Positions 10,209 through 18,381 of a DNA stretch of 20,329 nt are shown here, piece by piece (within the stretch, counting starts at the first letter, position 1; every line of letters starts with the position of its first letter). The notes beneath the pieces were generated by a model that was not told the origin of the DNA, searched no databases, and saw nothing but the letters and a program-made list of their open reading frames with translations. The stretch spans positions 17,268,915 through 17,289,243 of the forward strand of contig JARBES010000116.1 in NCBI GenBank assembly GCA_030265145.1, in the 5' to 3' direction. Source of the DNA: Strongylocentrotus pallidus. Lineage: Eukaryota; Echinodermata; Echinoidea; Camarodonta; Strongylocentrotidae. Position numbers and translations under genes: made by a program.

Positions 10209-10376
10209 CAGTCCAGTGAAAAAAATACATGGGGGCTCGGGGCGAATTAGCCCCCGAAATGCCCAAAAGAGCCCCCAAAATTTGCATAGAGTTCAATGCA
10301 AAACAAATTAAAGAGTGTTATTTTCATGCAAGCAAGCTGAAAAGTAGCCCCCAAAATTTTTAAAGTATTTTTTCCC
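10209..10376. mobile_element. 168-bp insert flanked by 24-bp direct repeats
   Basis: The insert lies between two perfect copies of a 24-bp sequence (TGTTGCTCTGCATGCGTTAT followed by AAAT) at 10185-10208 and 10377-10400. It contains a GGGGGCT...AGCCCCC stem with an 11-bp loop near its left end, and two copies of AGCCCCCAAAATTT. It has no long poly-A tail and no coding frame. Long perfect flanking repeats fit target-primed retroposition, or a local duplication with an intervening unique segment. I do not recognise the family. Confidence 0.6.
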
Positions 10377-10416
10377 TGTTGCTCTGCATGCGTTATAAAT
10401 AATGGCAGCGAGGAAA

Positions 10417-10426
10417 GTCATGTGAC
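10417..10426. promoter_or_regulatory. M-box/E-box (GTCATGTGAC)
   Basis: The extended E-box TCATGTGA is the form preferred by MITF/TFE proteins. It follows TTATAAAT at 10393-10400 by about 17 bp, which gives the area a promoter-like look. A ten-base site can occur by chance. Confidence 0.35.
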
Positions 10427-10568
10427 CAAAAACGGAATAGTTCGCTGTGTTTTTTAGAGTGAGCATTTATACTGCAAAGAACAGTGGAACTTCGAAAGGT
10501 GTTTATAAAGAAAAACACATTCCAAAGGTGCGTTTTTTAATTTAATTTTTTTGTTGTGTTTATGGGTG

Positions 10569-10581
10569 GTTGCCTAGCAAC
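10569..10581. promoter_or_regulatory. Second perfect RFX X-box
   Basis: GTTGCCTAGCAAC has two exact half-sites and a 1-bp spacer. It lies about 140 bp from an M-box-like GTCATGTGAC and about 170 bp from TTATAAAT. Confidence 0.55.
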
Positions 10582-10630
10582 TTCCGACAAAATGTTTAGC
10601 TAGCAGTGTAAATGCAGCTACTATTCAGTA

Positions 10631-10675
10631 TTCACCTTTTGGGGGTTCGATAGTTCACCTTTTAGGGTTCGATAG
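10631..10675. repeat. Two-copy 22/23-bp tandem repeat
   Basis: TTCACCTTTTGGGGGTTCGA and TTCACCTTTTAGGGTTCGAT, each followed by the rest of ..GATAG, stand head to tail, and a third ATCACCT start follows. GGTTCGA resembles a tRNA T-loop, but no cloverleaf can be drawn around it. Confidence 0.75.
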
Positions 10676-10681
10676 ATCACC

Positions 10682-11317
10682 TCTCAATAGAGGTTGATGG
10701 TGTCTTCTTTCTAATACCTAGACTACTGTGACAGATGTTTCAAACAAGGACTGCAACAACAAAAACAATATTTTTGTTGAATAAAATTGTTTTTGTATTA
10801 GTTTGGTAAATAATATCTAGCAAGCATATCATCACACGATATTGTTGAAAAATATCAATACCGGGTATGTCCTTTCTTGAGGTTCATCGTCATAATTGGA
10901 GAGCAAATAATGAGGAAGCAACGTTACTGGCAGATAGCTTTGGGGAGGGGGAGGAGAGAAAGATGATGATGAAAATTAACTACCCTAAAGCTGGTAGAAT
11001 GGGTTTTCTACATGTATGATCAAGACAGATCCTGGCAGCACATAATGAGCTATTCAGAAGCTTGCTTCAACAGATGCCTTCCGAAAATAAAAAAGGCATT
11101 TCCTTTTAAGATGTAAATAAAGAAATATATATATACAAAGTAGGCGAATTTTTTGGAATAACCGATTTCCAGTCATATACCATCGTTCATCGGCAACAAG
11201 GCCTTAAGAGCTATATATTGTCTGTGGCAGTCAATGATATATCGTCTATTTAGAGCCAAAAGGACATTATTTCCTAATCAAGTAATTGAGTTAACAGCAC
11301 CCTTGTTGCTCCGAATA
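10682..11317. other. Unannotated DNA before the tandem array
   Basis: No exon is seen. GATATATCGTC..TAGAGCCAAAAGGACATTAT at about 11237 resembles GATACATCACC..CGAGAGCCAGAAGGGCATTAT at about 19090 (roughly 75% over 40 bases), so both may be pieces of one old dispersed repeat. Confidence 0.4.
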
Positions 11318-11836
11318 GACACCGTAAATCAAAGAAATCGGCAACAGAGCTACATGTACTGTCTCAAATTGTTGGAACTTGTTGCCTTTTTAATAATCAT
11401 AATAATACTCAGTTTTTATATAGCGCTTACGGTATTACAATCACTAAGCGCTTCCAAACTTGGAGATTATTACCCCAGCATACAAGTCAAGACCTGCACA
11501 GAGAGCATTTCATTTCAAACAGACACCATAAATCATTAAATCAGCAGCAGAACTACTATCTCTACATTGAAACTTGTTGCCTGTTTGAGAGTCAGTTAAT
11601 TTCATTAAATGAAGTGATAGCAAGTTCATGATCTGCATACACAAGTCAAGACCTACACAGAGAGCATTTCATTTCAAACAGCCACTATAAATCAATTAAA
11701 ACAGCAGCAGAGCTACTACTTCTATGTTTTAACTTATCACCTTTCAGAGTCATTTAATTTCATTAAATGAAGTGATACCGAGTTCATGATCTGCATACAC
11801 AAGTCAAGTTCTGCACGGAGAGCATTTCATTTCGCA
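11318..11836. repeat. Tandem array, about 158-bp unit, three copies
   Basis: The motif CATACACAAGTCAAG...GAGAGCATTTCATTTC recurs at 11479, 11636 and 11794, spacings of 157 and 158 bp. GACACCATAAATCA and the CAGCAGCAGAGCTACTA-like segment recur at 11318, 11522 and 11681. The units are about 80-90% alike by eye. TTTCATTAAATGAA near the unit centre is almost palindromic. The first unit is interrupted by a retroposon tail at 11388-11478. No coding potential is seen. Confidence 0.8.
11388..11478 (-). mobile_element. Retroposon 3' end (GCGCTT family) inside the tandem array
   Basis: Read on the minus strand the piece runs GCTGGGGTAATAATCTCC, AAGCGCTTAG, GTAAGCGCTATATAAAAA and then ATTATTATG, the layout of the short 3' ends common in sea urchin SINE- and LINE-derived repeats. 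It takes the place of about 50 bp of the first tandem unit, so it arrived after that unit existed and was accompanied by a deletion. Confidence 0.65.
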
Positions 11837-12559
11837 TGAAGCAATAAAAACAAGGAATCGCATTTAACATGCATTGAAAAACTAGACAGACACGACAGTT
11901 CAATTTATAACCGAGTAAAGGCACAATACATCAATGCCATTGCCAACATTTTGTCTTCCTCAACCTAGTCTACTCACAAAGACCCTGATCAAATATTAAA
12001 TAAAACATTTCATCCTAGATACTTTTACTTAAATACTAGGAGTCTAGGACTACTGTAAAACCTGATCGTTTTCGATATAAACTTTCACAAATTGTTAAGG
12101 ATGGCCATTCTCAATTTTCATGACCACATTTCTGGTTATGCAATAAGTGTAAAATATATTTAGATAAAATAGGATATTTGTTAGAGAGCATCCTATTGGC
12201 TGAAAAGCTATTATGTGATTTTCAACCTCTGTATATGTGAACGGAAAAAAGGCATAATATTACAAATACTCTTAATTTTATATAAGAAATATTGAATACA
12301 TGTCACCTCTAAATTTAGAATTTCCCTCCTGCAATTGTATTTCAAACTCAGCCTGCAGCCATGGTGAAATATATAACATCACTCGACAAAATTCTGAACA
12401 TATATTTTTTACATTGAAGTTATTGAACTCTGCAGCATATAATATTTTGTGGATTAACTTACTCTGTTCACATTAATGTATATTTCATATGTATTTTAAT
12501 TTGTAGGTTTATTTGTAATTTTTGTTTGAATGTAAAATTGTTTGTCATTGATTTAGTTT
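11837..12559. other. Unannotated AT-rich DNA
   Basis: All frames are closed, and there is no repeat or motif cluster that I can support. Confidence 0.5.
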
Positions 12560-12647
12560 GATATAGTGCTTACAGTAGAGACTTTGGTGGAAAGCGCTTT
12601 ATAAGCACCATTTTATTATTATTCACCATTTTATTATTATTATTATC
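12560..12647 (+). mobile_element. Retroposon 3' end with duplicated (ATT)n tail
   Basis: GATATAGTGCTTACAGTAGA, GAAAGCGCTTTATAAGCACC and then a (ATT)n tail match the GCGCTT family in the plus orientation. The tail is present twice as CACCATTTTATTATTATT (12606 and 12625), which suggests slippage. The 5' limit is not clear. Confidence 0.6.
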
Positions 12648-12879
12648 AATATTTGTGTAATACATGTATATTTGTCAATAGATGAATCAGAGTCTGGACA
12701 ATAGACTAAGTGCAATGGGTATGATGTCATTTTTATATTGATCTGAGCAGCAATGGGTAGGCGGACAGGGATGTAGCTACAGGCCTAGGCCTTGACTCGC
12801 ACATGATATACACAGCTTAATATAAATCAACATGCACCTGTTATGTAGAAATGCTAATTTTTATTTGACTGCTTTTAGT

Positions 12880-13335
12880 GCTTTCTCTCTAGCTCTCTCT
12901 TTCCTTCTGTATCAATACACCATTTTATTATTCTCTCATTTTCCAGATTTCTGTCTGTGTGTGTGTGTGTGTGTGTGTCACTCTCTCTTGTATCCATTAC
13001 TTAATTTCTTTCTCCATCTTTTTTTTTCTTTCTATCTCTGTCTTAATTTTGTATTATATATTATTATATATTTTATTATATATACCGGTATATCCCCCCC
13101 CCTTCAAATCTGTACCATCAATGATTTCCATCTATTTCTCTGTCTATTTCTGTCTTAAATTATATACATGTTTACCCTATTCTCTCCCCCTCAAATCTGT
13201 TCCATCATTTCTTTCTCTCTATATCTCTGTCTCTGTCTCTTTCCCTCAAATCCTTTTCTTCATTTCTTTCCCTCTATTTCTCTGTCCGTCTCTCTCTGTC
13301 TCTGTCCCTTTCTCTCCCTCTCTCTCCCTACAGTG
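12880..13335. repeat. Pyrimidine tract with a decayed ~55-bp minisatellite and (GT)12
   Basis: The plus strand is CT-rich for about 450 bases. (GT)12 lies at 12955-12978. The phrase CCCTCAAATCTGT..CATCATTTCTTTC, then CTATTTCTCTGTCTCTGTC, recurs at about 13102, 13188 and 13242, giving a decayed unit of about 55-85 bp. Long Ser/Leu/Phe frames here are composition artefacts. Confidence 0.75.
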
Positions 13336-13364
13336 TAGATGGTCTCTTCCTATAATTATGCCTT

Positions 13365-13372
13365 ATTTGCAT
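13365..13372 (-). promoter_or_regulatory. POU octamer (ATTTGCAT)
   Basis: An exact octamer just right of the pyrimidine tract, in CCTTATTTGCATAGTCC. A single 8-bp site, function unknown. Confidence 0.2.
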
Positions 13373-14386
13373 AGTCCATTTTGTGAAGTTGCAATGTCAT
13401 TATATCGCTTAAATTGTTTTGAGCATATCTCGTAATCGTTGAACATATCGGTTTCTGTTTCGTTAGAAGTCTTCCTGTGTCTCTATTCCTGTTAAAGAAT
13501 CTGCATCCTTTTGCATAAATTTATGAATGCAAAACATACAAAATCTCGGCAACATCTGCAACAGACCTGACTGATAATAATAATTAACTGCTACTAGTGT
13601 AAAGAACAGTTTAATGATTGATAAACATTTTCTTAACTGTAATTTTCCAACCTCTTTAACTTTATACAGGCTGATAATTTCACAAAACAAGACAGATGGA
13701 TATGACACCTTTAAAGAGTTAATATTTTCCATTACATAAAGGGGAATCCCATTCTTCAAATTGAATTTGATGAGAAGTTTCGATCGAGACAATTGGGTAC
13801 ATGATAATTATACTAATTACTTTTAAAGTACATCACATTGAAGTGGTTTAGAAAATGCATATCATCTGCTGAGAGCCTAAAGGGAAGTAACTGTTTCAAG
13901 GAAATAGCAGATTTAATTTTAAGTCTTTCTGCTTCTTTTCCAATATCCCCATATTTTCTGGACTAGTATTGAAACAGAAGAGTTGAATTACAGCTTTATT
14001 AAATAAGGTTCTCTTTGAAAATATATCATATTTATTGATAAAGAACTACCATCCTGTTGCATTATTCTGTAATTAAATAAATACATGTAGGTTCTGTTTC
14101 CGCCTTCCAAATGTTTTGACAGATATCAAGTTCACTTTCCGTTCTCGCTGGATTCAATAAAATTCGATTTTGCTCAAGAACAGCTTGTTTTGAAATTTGA
14201 ATGTCTACCCTCTGAATATTTTCAATCAATAACAATTGAATTCACTCATATTTATTTCCCTTTCGCTTTTTTGTTGTTGTTCATTCAACATGCATTTTGT
14301 TTCTTCCCAGATCTATATTCTTTCAAAAAATTACATTACTCATTATCAAATTAAATGAGTTATCATGTACGGCAGGATCATATTAC
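13373..14386. other. Unannotated AT-rich DNA with one 109-codon minus-strand frame
   Basis: A minus-strand frame at 13463-13792 (TTG start, containing KEVGKLQLRKCLSIIKLFF) is long for AT-rich DNA. It has no clear acceptor, an atypical Ile/Leu/Lys/Phe-rich composition and no recognisable domain, so I leave it uncalled. The rest holds nothing I can support. Confidence 0.4.
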
Positions 14387-14447
14387 CAATTCATTAACAC
14401 CTTTAATGTCTGATGATGCCTGCAGCAACGAGTAGGCGAAAGTCTCA
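14387..14447 (-). CDS. Possible 61-nt exon, unrecognised
   Basis: On the minus strand a good acceptor (GTTGTTTTTACCAG) precedes 61 bases ending at TTG|GTAATA. The open frame enters in phase 2 and encodes ETFAYSLLQASSDIKGVNEL, a mixed, helix-like peptide unlike the surrounding low-complexity sequence. In that frame it does not join cleanly to either reading of the 14996-15040 candidate that I favour. If real, it belongs to a different splice form or a different gene. A stop follows shortly after the donor. A chance frame is a serious alternative. Confidence 0.25.
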
Positions 14448-14995
14448 CTGGTAAAAACAACCCTTTTGATTGTGAAACAATGGAAATTCAATAATGGAAT
14501 CCACTTATACAATGTGAAAAAAGAGGAAATGTGTAAAATGTAGATGATCATTGCAAGGTTGGCTTTTCTCCATGGGTTTTCCATAACAGAAAATAAGTAC
14601 TTACAGTTAGAATGAAAGAAATACATGTACATGTTTATTTATAAATATAATGTCATCATATCTTTTTAGAACATGTCTAATTATCATGTCTTTTACAAAA
14701 TCTTTACAGTTGATAGGTAGACAACATGAAAAGTATTTCTACATGTATACCATTGAGGACATAAACAAGGTGAATATGATATTTACAACAAATGGAAATC
14801 TGTTTTTACATCATATTGCGTCAAAATATAATGTAGGGAAAATGGTGTCTGTAATCGTTTCATGGAGATAGATCTATATATGCAATTTAAAATAATTTTT
14901 TCCTACTTATCACAATGTTTCAATAGTTACAGAGTAGACAGTGAATTAGCAATAGCATTGGACAAACACCTTAATACAATTTATCATGTTCATAC

Positions 14996-15040
14996 CTGCT
15001 TGTATGGTTGACGTCCAGGCATGTTGAACTGGTTTCACAG
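14996..15040 (-). CDS. Possible 45-nt microexon, or start of another gene
   Basis: On the minus strand, 45 bases lie between an AG (ATGCTCATTGGAAG) and a donor-like CAG|GTATGA. Read with two bases completing a split codon, the frame gives VKPVQHAWTSTIQA and leaves in phase 1. That entry phase matches the phase-1 exit of the exon at 18162-18381. The same stretch holds ATGCCTGGACGT in another frame (MPGRQPYKQ, ATG at 15022-15020 on the minus strand, A at -3), so it could instead be a first coding exon. The acceptor has a weak pyrimidine tract. The phase match has a one-in-three chance of being accidental. No family is recognised. Confidence 0.25.
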
Positions 15041-15136
15041 CTTCCAATGAGCATATAATATCCAAAGGAGTAAAACGTGTGTAGATCAATCAATTATTCG
15101 TAAAGACAGGTACCAATCCAAGATTTTAGCTAGTAA

Positions 15137-15343
15137 CGGCCCCTGCGATGGGATGATAACAATCACCTAAACACTGCTACAAGCATCCAAGATTACACAA
15201 CCAGTCCCACTTATCCAAAACTGCGTAGTGCTTCACTGACCTCCCTTGACAGCACTAATGGAGTTATCGCATTCAACGATGATAATAATGATCCAAAATC
15301 CAGCCAGTCAAACTATGGTTTGGATGATGATGTCAAAATCTGA
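15137..15343 (+). CDS. Possible terminal coding exon, plus strand
   Basis: A plus-strand frame runs open for 68 codons after the TAA at 15134 and ends at TGA 15341-15343. The peptide is rich in Asp, Asn, Ser and Thr, for example SIQDYTTSPTYPKLRSASLT, and ends NYGLDDDVKI. This looks like the flexible C-terminal tail of a cytoplasmic or membrane protein. There is no in-frame ATG. The only upstream acceptors (TTTTAG at 15129, TAG at 15133) fall before in-frame stops, so an exon would have to begin at a weaker AG such as ...GCTACAAG at 15183. The stretch sits in CpG-richer DNA than its surroundings. It competes with the minus-strand candidates nearby. Treat it as a hypothesis. Confidence 0.25.
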   Translation, partial: RPLRWDDNNHLNTATSIQDYTTSPTYPKLRSASLTSLDSTNGVIAFNDDNNDPKSSQSNYGLDDDVKI

Positions 15344-16017
15344 CCAAGTCCACCAGGGAAAGATGTCTCCAGCCCAGAGTGAATCTAACGTGAAGCACTC
15401 GGTCGATACGATGCTCAGAGTCAGAGTTGTTTAGGCTCGAGAAGAAATCTTGGAGTTGATTTGAAAAAAATAACTGGTGGTAGGTTGACAAATCGCGAGA
15501 CAAGTCAATCGACTAACCGTACCATGTTGATTGCCTGTATACTGTGTGCGTTTGTGTGTGTGTGTGTGTGTAAGGGACACACAGCTATTGTCTCTCTGGC
15601 ACTGGCTAAAGGAAGCGGTATGCGATATCACCAACAAGGGGGTGGGAGAGTGCACAAACGCTCGCACACAGGTGCACTGGCTGGGCCTATCATCTAAGCG
15701 CTATCAGTATCGTGGGCGCAGAGCTATGTCAGGCTCTCCACTGGGTTACAACTGAACAACTCCTCTGTGTGTGTGTCTCTGTCTGTGTATATGTATGTAC
15801 GCACTGCACTGCTTCATAACAATGTGTGTCTATACAGCCAGTTCTGGAGACCAACCGAGACTGAGCCCTGCTTTACCCCTATTGACATCGCTGCTCGCTC
15901 AGTCGGGTTTCAAACTCATTCAAAGAAAGAACATGGCACAAAAGGAAACCTCTAGCCTTTCATCAAATCCTCAGGGCTAAACTTTTGCCCTTTGTGCATC
16001 AATTGTTTGCATGAATG
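15344..16017. other. CpG-richer block, possible UTR or promoter sequence
   Basis: CpG is frequent (GGTCGATACGATG, AATCGCGAG, GCGGTATGCG, CGCTCGC, ATCGTGGGCGC), broken by GT runs. It could be the 3' UTR of the plus-strand candidate ending at 15343, or upstream sequence of a leftward gene starting near 15022. The first AATAAA downstream on the plus strand that I noticed is near 16790. Confidence 0.35.
15552..15571 (+). repeat. (GT)n microsatellite
   Basis: A 20-base GT run inside the CpG-richer 15.1-16.0 kb block. A second, broken GT/CT run is at 15763-15800. Confidence 0.85.
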
Positions 16018-16107
16018 CTGGAAAAGGACAGAGGAGAGAAGAGGGAGAGGGAGAGAGAGAGAGAAAGAGAGAAAGAGAGAGAGAAAGACAAAGACAGACA
16101 GAGACAG
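16018..16107 (+). repeat. (GA)n tract
   Basis: Purine run of GAGA and GAAAGA units on the plus strand, about 85 bases. It accounts for the Arg/Glu frame and its Ser/Leu antisense shadow. Confidence 0.85.
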
Positions 16108-16240
16108 GTAAACAATGGAGCTACATTTGGTAAATCCTTGAGGCAACAATGTGGAACAAGTTGTCAAGTTTGTGAGAGTGCTTCAGAACTCACTGGCTAA
16201 GAATGATTGAACTTCAGAGATTTCAAAGTGACAATCAAAA

Positions 16241-16262
16241 TGTCTGTCTGTCTGTCTGTCTG
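16241..16262 (+). repeat. (TGTC)n microsatellite
   Basis: Five to six TGTC units; no other feature. Confidence 0.9.
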
Positions 16263-16479
16263 CATGGCAGATCAGACTCACTTGGCGTGTAACGAGGGGC
16301 AGGTGGATTGTCACAATGTTGTATGAATGGTTTCCATTCTCACATTTTTTCTTCTTTAATCAAATTAATGTAATACATACAATGAAACACTGAAATACTT
16401 TCTCTTTTAAATCCAATTCATAGATATCATAATTCCTCTCTGTCCTTTGCTGTGGAATTCATTCCTTGATTTGATTTGC

Positions 16480-16617
16480 TCCCCAGGGAGTGGAAAATGT
16501 GCATACATTGTGTGCGGGTAAGCCTGAATCATATATCTGTAAAGCGCTTAGGCACATCGTTGGAGTGATGTATTGAGCATATATAAACACGGAATATTAT
16601 TATTATTATTATTATCA
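16480..16617 (+). mobile_element. Retroposon 3' end with (ATT)7 tail
   Basis: The order GCTCCCCAGGGAGTGG, GTGCGGGTAAGCCTGAAT, CTGTAAAGCGCTTAGGCAC, ATATAAACACGGAATATT and (ATT)n is a layout I know from short dispersed repeats of sea urchins. The tail at 16594-16615 is nearly pure, so the copy is comparatively recent. The GCTCCCCAGGGAGTGG start contains a small GCTCCCCAGGGAG hairpin. No reverse transcriptase frame is attached. Confidence 0.65.
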
Positions 16618-17375
16618 AAACTGTGCTAAATAGCTGACAAGGTGTTGTAGCTAACGTTCATTCTTTACAAATATTCTGCATCTTTCGTTCTGAAATCAAT
16701 CTCCCTTACAGTTACATCTACTTAAAGATAGCAACAGCTTCATGTCTTTTTCTTCCATGAATATAAATAACTGCTCTAGATGAAGATCTGAATAAAACAC
16801 AGGCAACACAATTTTCATATGCCTTTCAGGGGTGGTAGTTTAAAATAATTTTCCATCAAGTTTAATATCTAATTTTAGTGAAATGATTTCTATTGTTACA
16901 ACAAATCTTAAATGCCCATTTAGATTGAGGCGGGTTGCTGGTAGTAAAAAGAATATACTAGGTACATAGTGGTGTACCAGTCGGCTATGGAAAGCTCTAC
17001 AAGAACTCTATAAAGAATTTTAAAAAAGCTTTCGTTAAAATAAATACACACAAAAAGCAATATAAACTACCGATAGGAAATCTCTCTTTCTTTTCAACAT
17101 AGCCATAACTCCAAAGATTGATTTTACACAGATAAAGGGGTGGGAGGAGAAAGCGTTCACTGATTTGCACAATACCACTCTCCAGGCTATCCTGACAGGC
17201 ACTGGAATATATTTCAAGCAACCGTGTCAAGAATATTATGAAAGAACATGATACAAATATCAATCCTCCCTCCACACTCGTTGTTTACAATACAAAACCA
17301 GGTGGAGCTGGGGAGAAATGATGAAACCTGTGTAGATACCGGCACCTGAAGACTGCCTCTAAGCGAAGCAATTTT
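16618..17375. other. Unannotated AT-rich DNA
   Basis: A minus-strand frame at 16997-17275 is hydrophobic and Phe/Leu-rich with no splice support. A 33-codon plus-strand ATG frame at about 17248-17350 is too short to call. Confidence 0.4.
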
Positions 17376-17435
17376 TTCTCCTCCCTATTCATATGTCTCT
17401 TTCTCTTCCCTCTTCTTTCCATTTTCCCCTTTCAG

Positions 17436-17588
17436 CTCAAGATTCATTTATATCTGCGAATCTTTTCCTCATCTGACAAATATGACACCCAGTCTAAACT
17501 TGGAGAGATGGGGAAATGGAAAAACTGTATGGTAGATGGTGAAAGAGGGCAGCAGACCATATTTACTCATGAAAGCAACATTGACTGA
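17436..17588 (+). CDS. Possible terminal exon behind a strong polypyrimidine tract
   Basis: A long plus-strand pyrimidine tract (about 17376-17433) ends in CCCCTTTCAG, an excellent acceptor. The next 150 bases are open in phase 0 for 50 codons, beginning LKIHLYLRIFSSSDKYDTQS and ending TIFTHESNID before TGA at 17586. Alternative GT donors occur inside it (ATG|GTAGAT, GAT|GGTGAAAG). The residue mix is plausible for protein, but 50 open codons is not significant alone, and no neighbouring plus-strand exon was found that would join it. The product is not recognised. Confidence 0.25.
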   Translation, partial: LKIHLYLRIFSSSDKYDTQSKLGEMGKWKNCMVDGERGQQTIFTHESNID

Positions 17589-18161
17589 AAGTGCAGAACT
17601 ATCTATCTACATGTACAAAATCCTGTAATGATCAGGTAGAGGGAAATTACTTTTTCTAGCTGCAAGATGCCATAAATGTTGTTACAACTTGACATTTTCA
17701 ATTTGCATGTGCTGGCCCTCTTTTTAACATGAATAGTACGATGGTTTCAAATGTGTACTTTGTAACACGCTATACGTATGTAAGGAAAACCAGTATAAAA
17801 TCCCAGTGCAGTTTTGTATACAGTTGTACACAGACAATCAAATGTATTTATCACACTCTGCCTGTGAGCCATGTGCATTTACAATGTGCAGGTGCGCATT
17901 AAATTTTGTGCAAATCCGACATCTTCGGCATTTATGATGTCAGCAAGAATGCTGTTTTCCAGTATCACATCAACATGTGATTCAATCGATTTTACATGCA
18001 ATTTATTTTTTACTCACTGTAAAACTTACATTCAGTTCAAATGACTATTTATCTGCATTTAGTTATAACTAACATGTAGTTTAAAGATAAATAGTAGCTA
18101 CAAGACTTATTTGACATTTCAAAGAGATTTTGGCTCTGTACAGATGATGCAATGTACTTAC
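17589..18161. other. Presumed intron of the minus-strand gene
   Basis: AT-rich, closed in all frames, and lying directly downstream of the donor at 18161, so it is intronic if the exon is real. Confidence 0.5.
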
Positions 18162-18381
18162 ATATCTGTTGTTGCTGGTATGCAAATGCCTCCACCATTC
18201 TGTGCCGTATCCAAACCGCATCAATTCGCGAGCGGTCTGGGCGTAAGATCCGCGGATCATCACTGGGGTCCTTAGACTTCTTTGGAGCAAGTTTGTCTCC
18301 ATTTTTCATTCCTTGCTCCAATATTAGACTCACTCCCCTCGTCCTTTTCATGAAACAACAAGCCCTCACCAGACTGTCCTT
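18162..18381 (-). CDS. Internal protein-coding exon of an unrecognised host gene
   Basis: This is the best-supported coding piece in the window. Read on the minus strand, a pyrimidine-containing acceptor (TTTATGTTTTGTAG) at 18382 opens 220 bases that stay in frame for 73 codons plus one base. They end at a consensus donor, GTAAGT, whose G is at 18161. The in-frame TAG just upstream of the exon is part of the acceptor, as expected if the exon begins at 18381 in phase 0; it leaves in phase 1. The peptide begins KDSLVRACCFMKRTRG, has a charged middle (KKSKDPSDDPR) and a basic/aromatic end (AVWIRHRMVEAFAYQQQQ). It is soluble-looking, with no membrane segment or signal peptide. Composition is mixed and charged, unlike the low-complexity frames elsewhere, and CpG is denser here than in neighbouring DNA. 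I do not recognise the family. The gene is transcribed leftward. Upstream exons should lie above 18.4 kb or outside the window and downstream ones below 18.1 kb; none is certain. Confidence 0.7.

Noticed and set aside
10631-10675. GGTTCGA strings resembling a tRNA T-arm
   Set aside because: There is no matching acceptor stem, D-arm or A-box upstream; the strings belong to a two-copy tandem repeat.
12959-13435. 158-codon plus-strand frame, the longest in the window
   Set aside because: It is entirely a product of GT and CT low-complexity DNA (Val/Cys, then Ser/Leu/Phe) with no splice or start support.
13463-13792. 109-codon minus-strand frame
   Set aside because: Non-AUG start, no acceptor, Ile/Leu/Lys/Phe bias typical of AT-rich chance frames. 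It stays as a remark only.
16997-17275. 92-codon minus-strand frame with hydrophobic stretches
   Set aside because: The apparent membrane segments come from T-rich codons; there is no splice support and a rival frame is open across the same bases.
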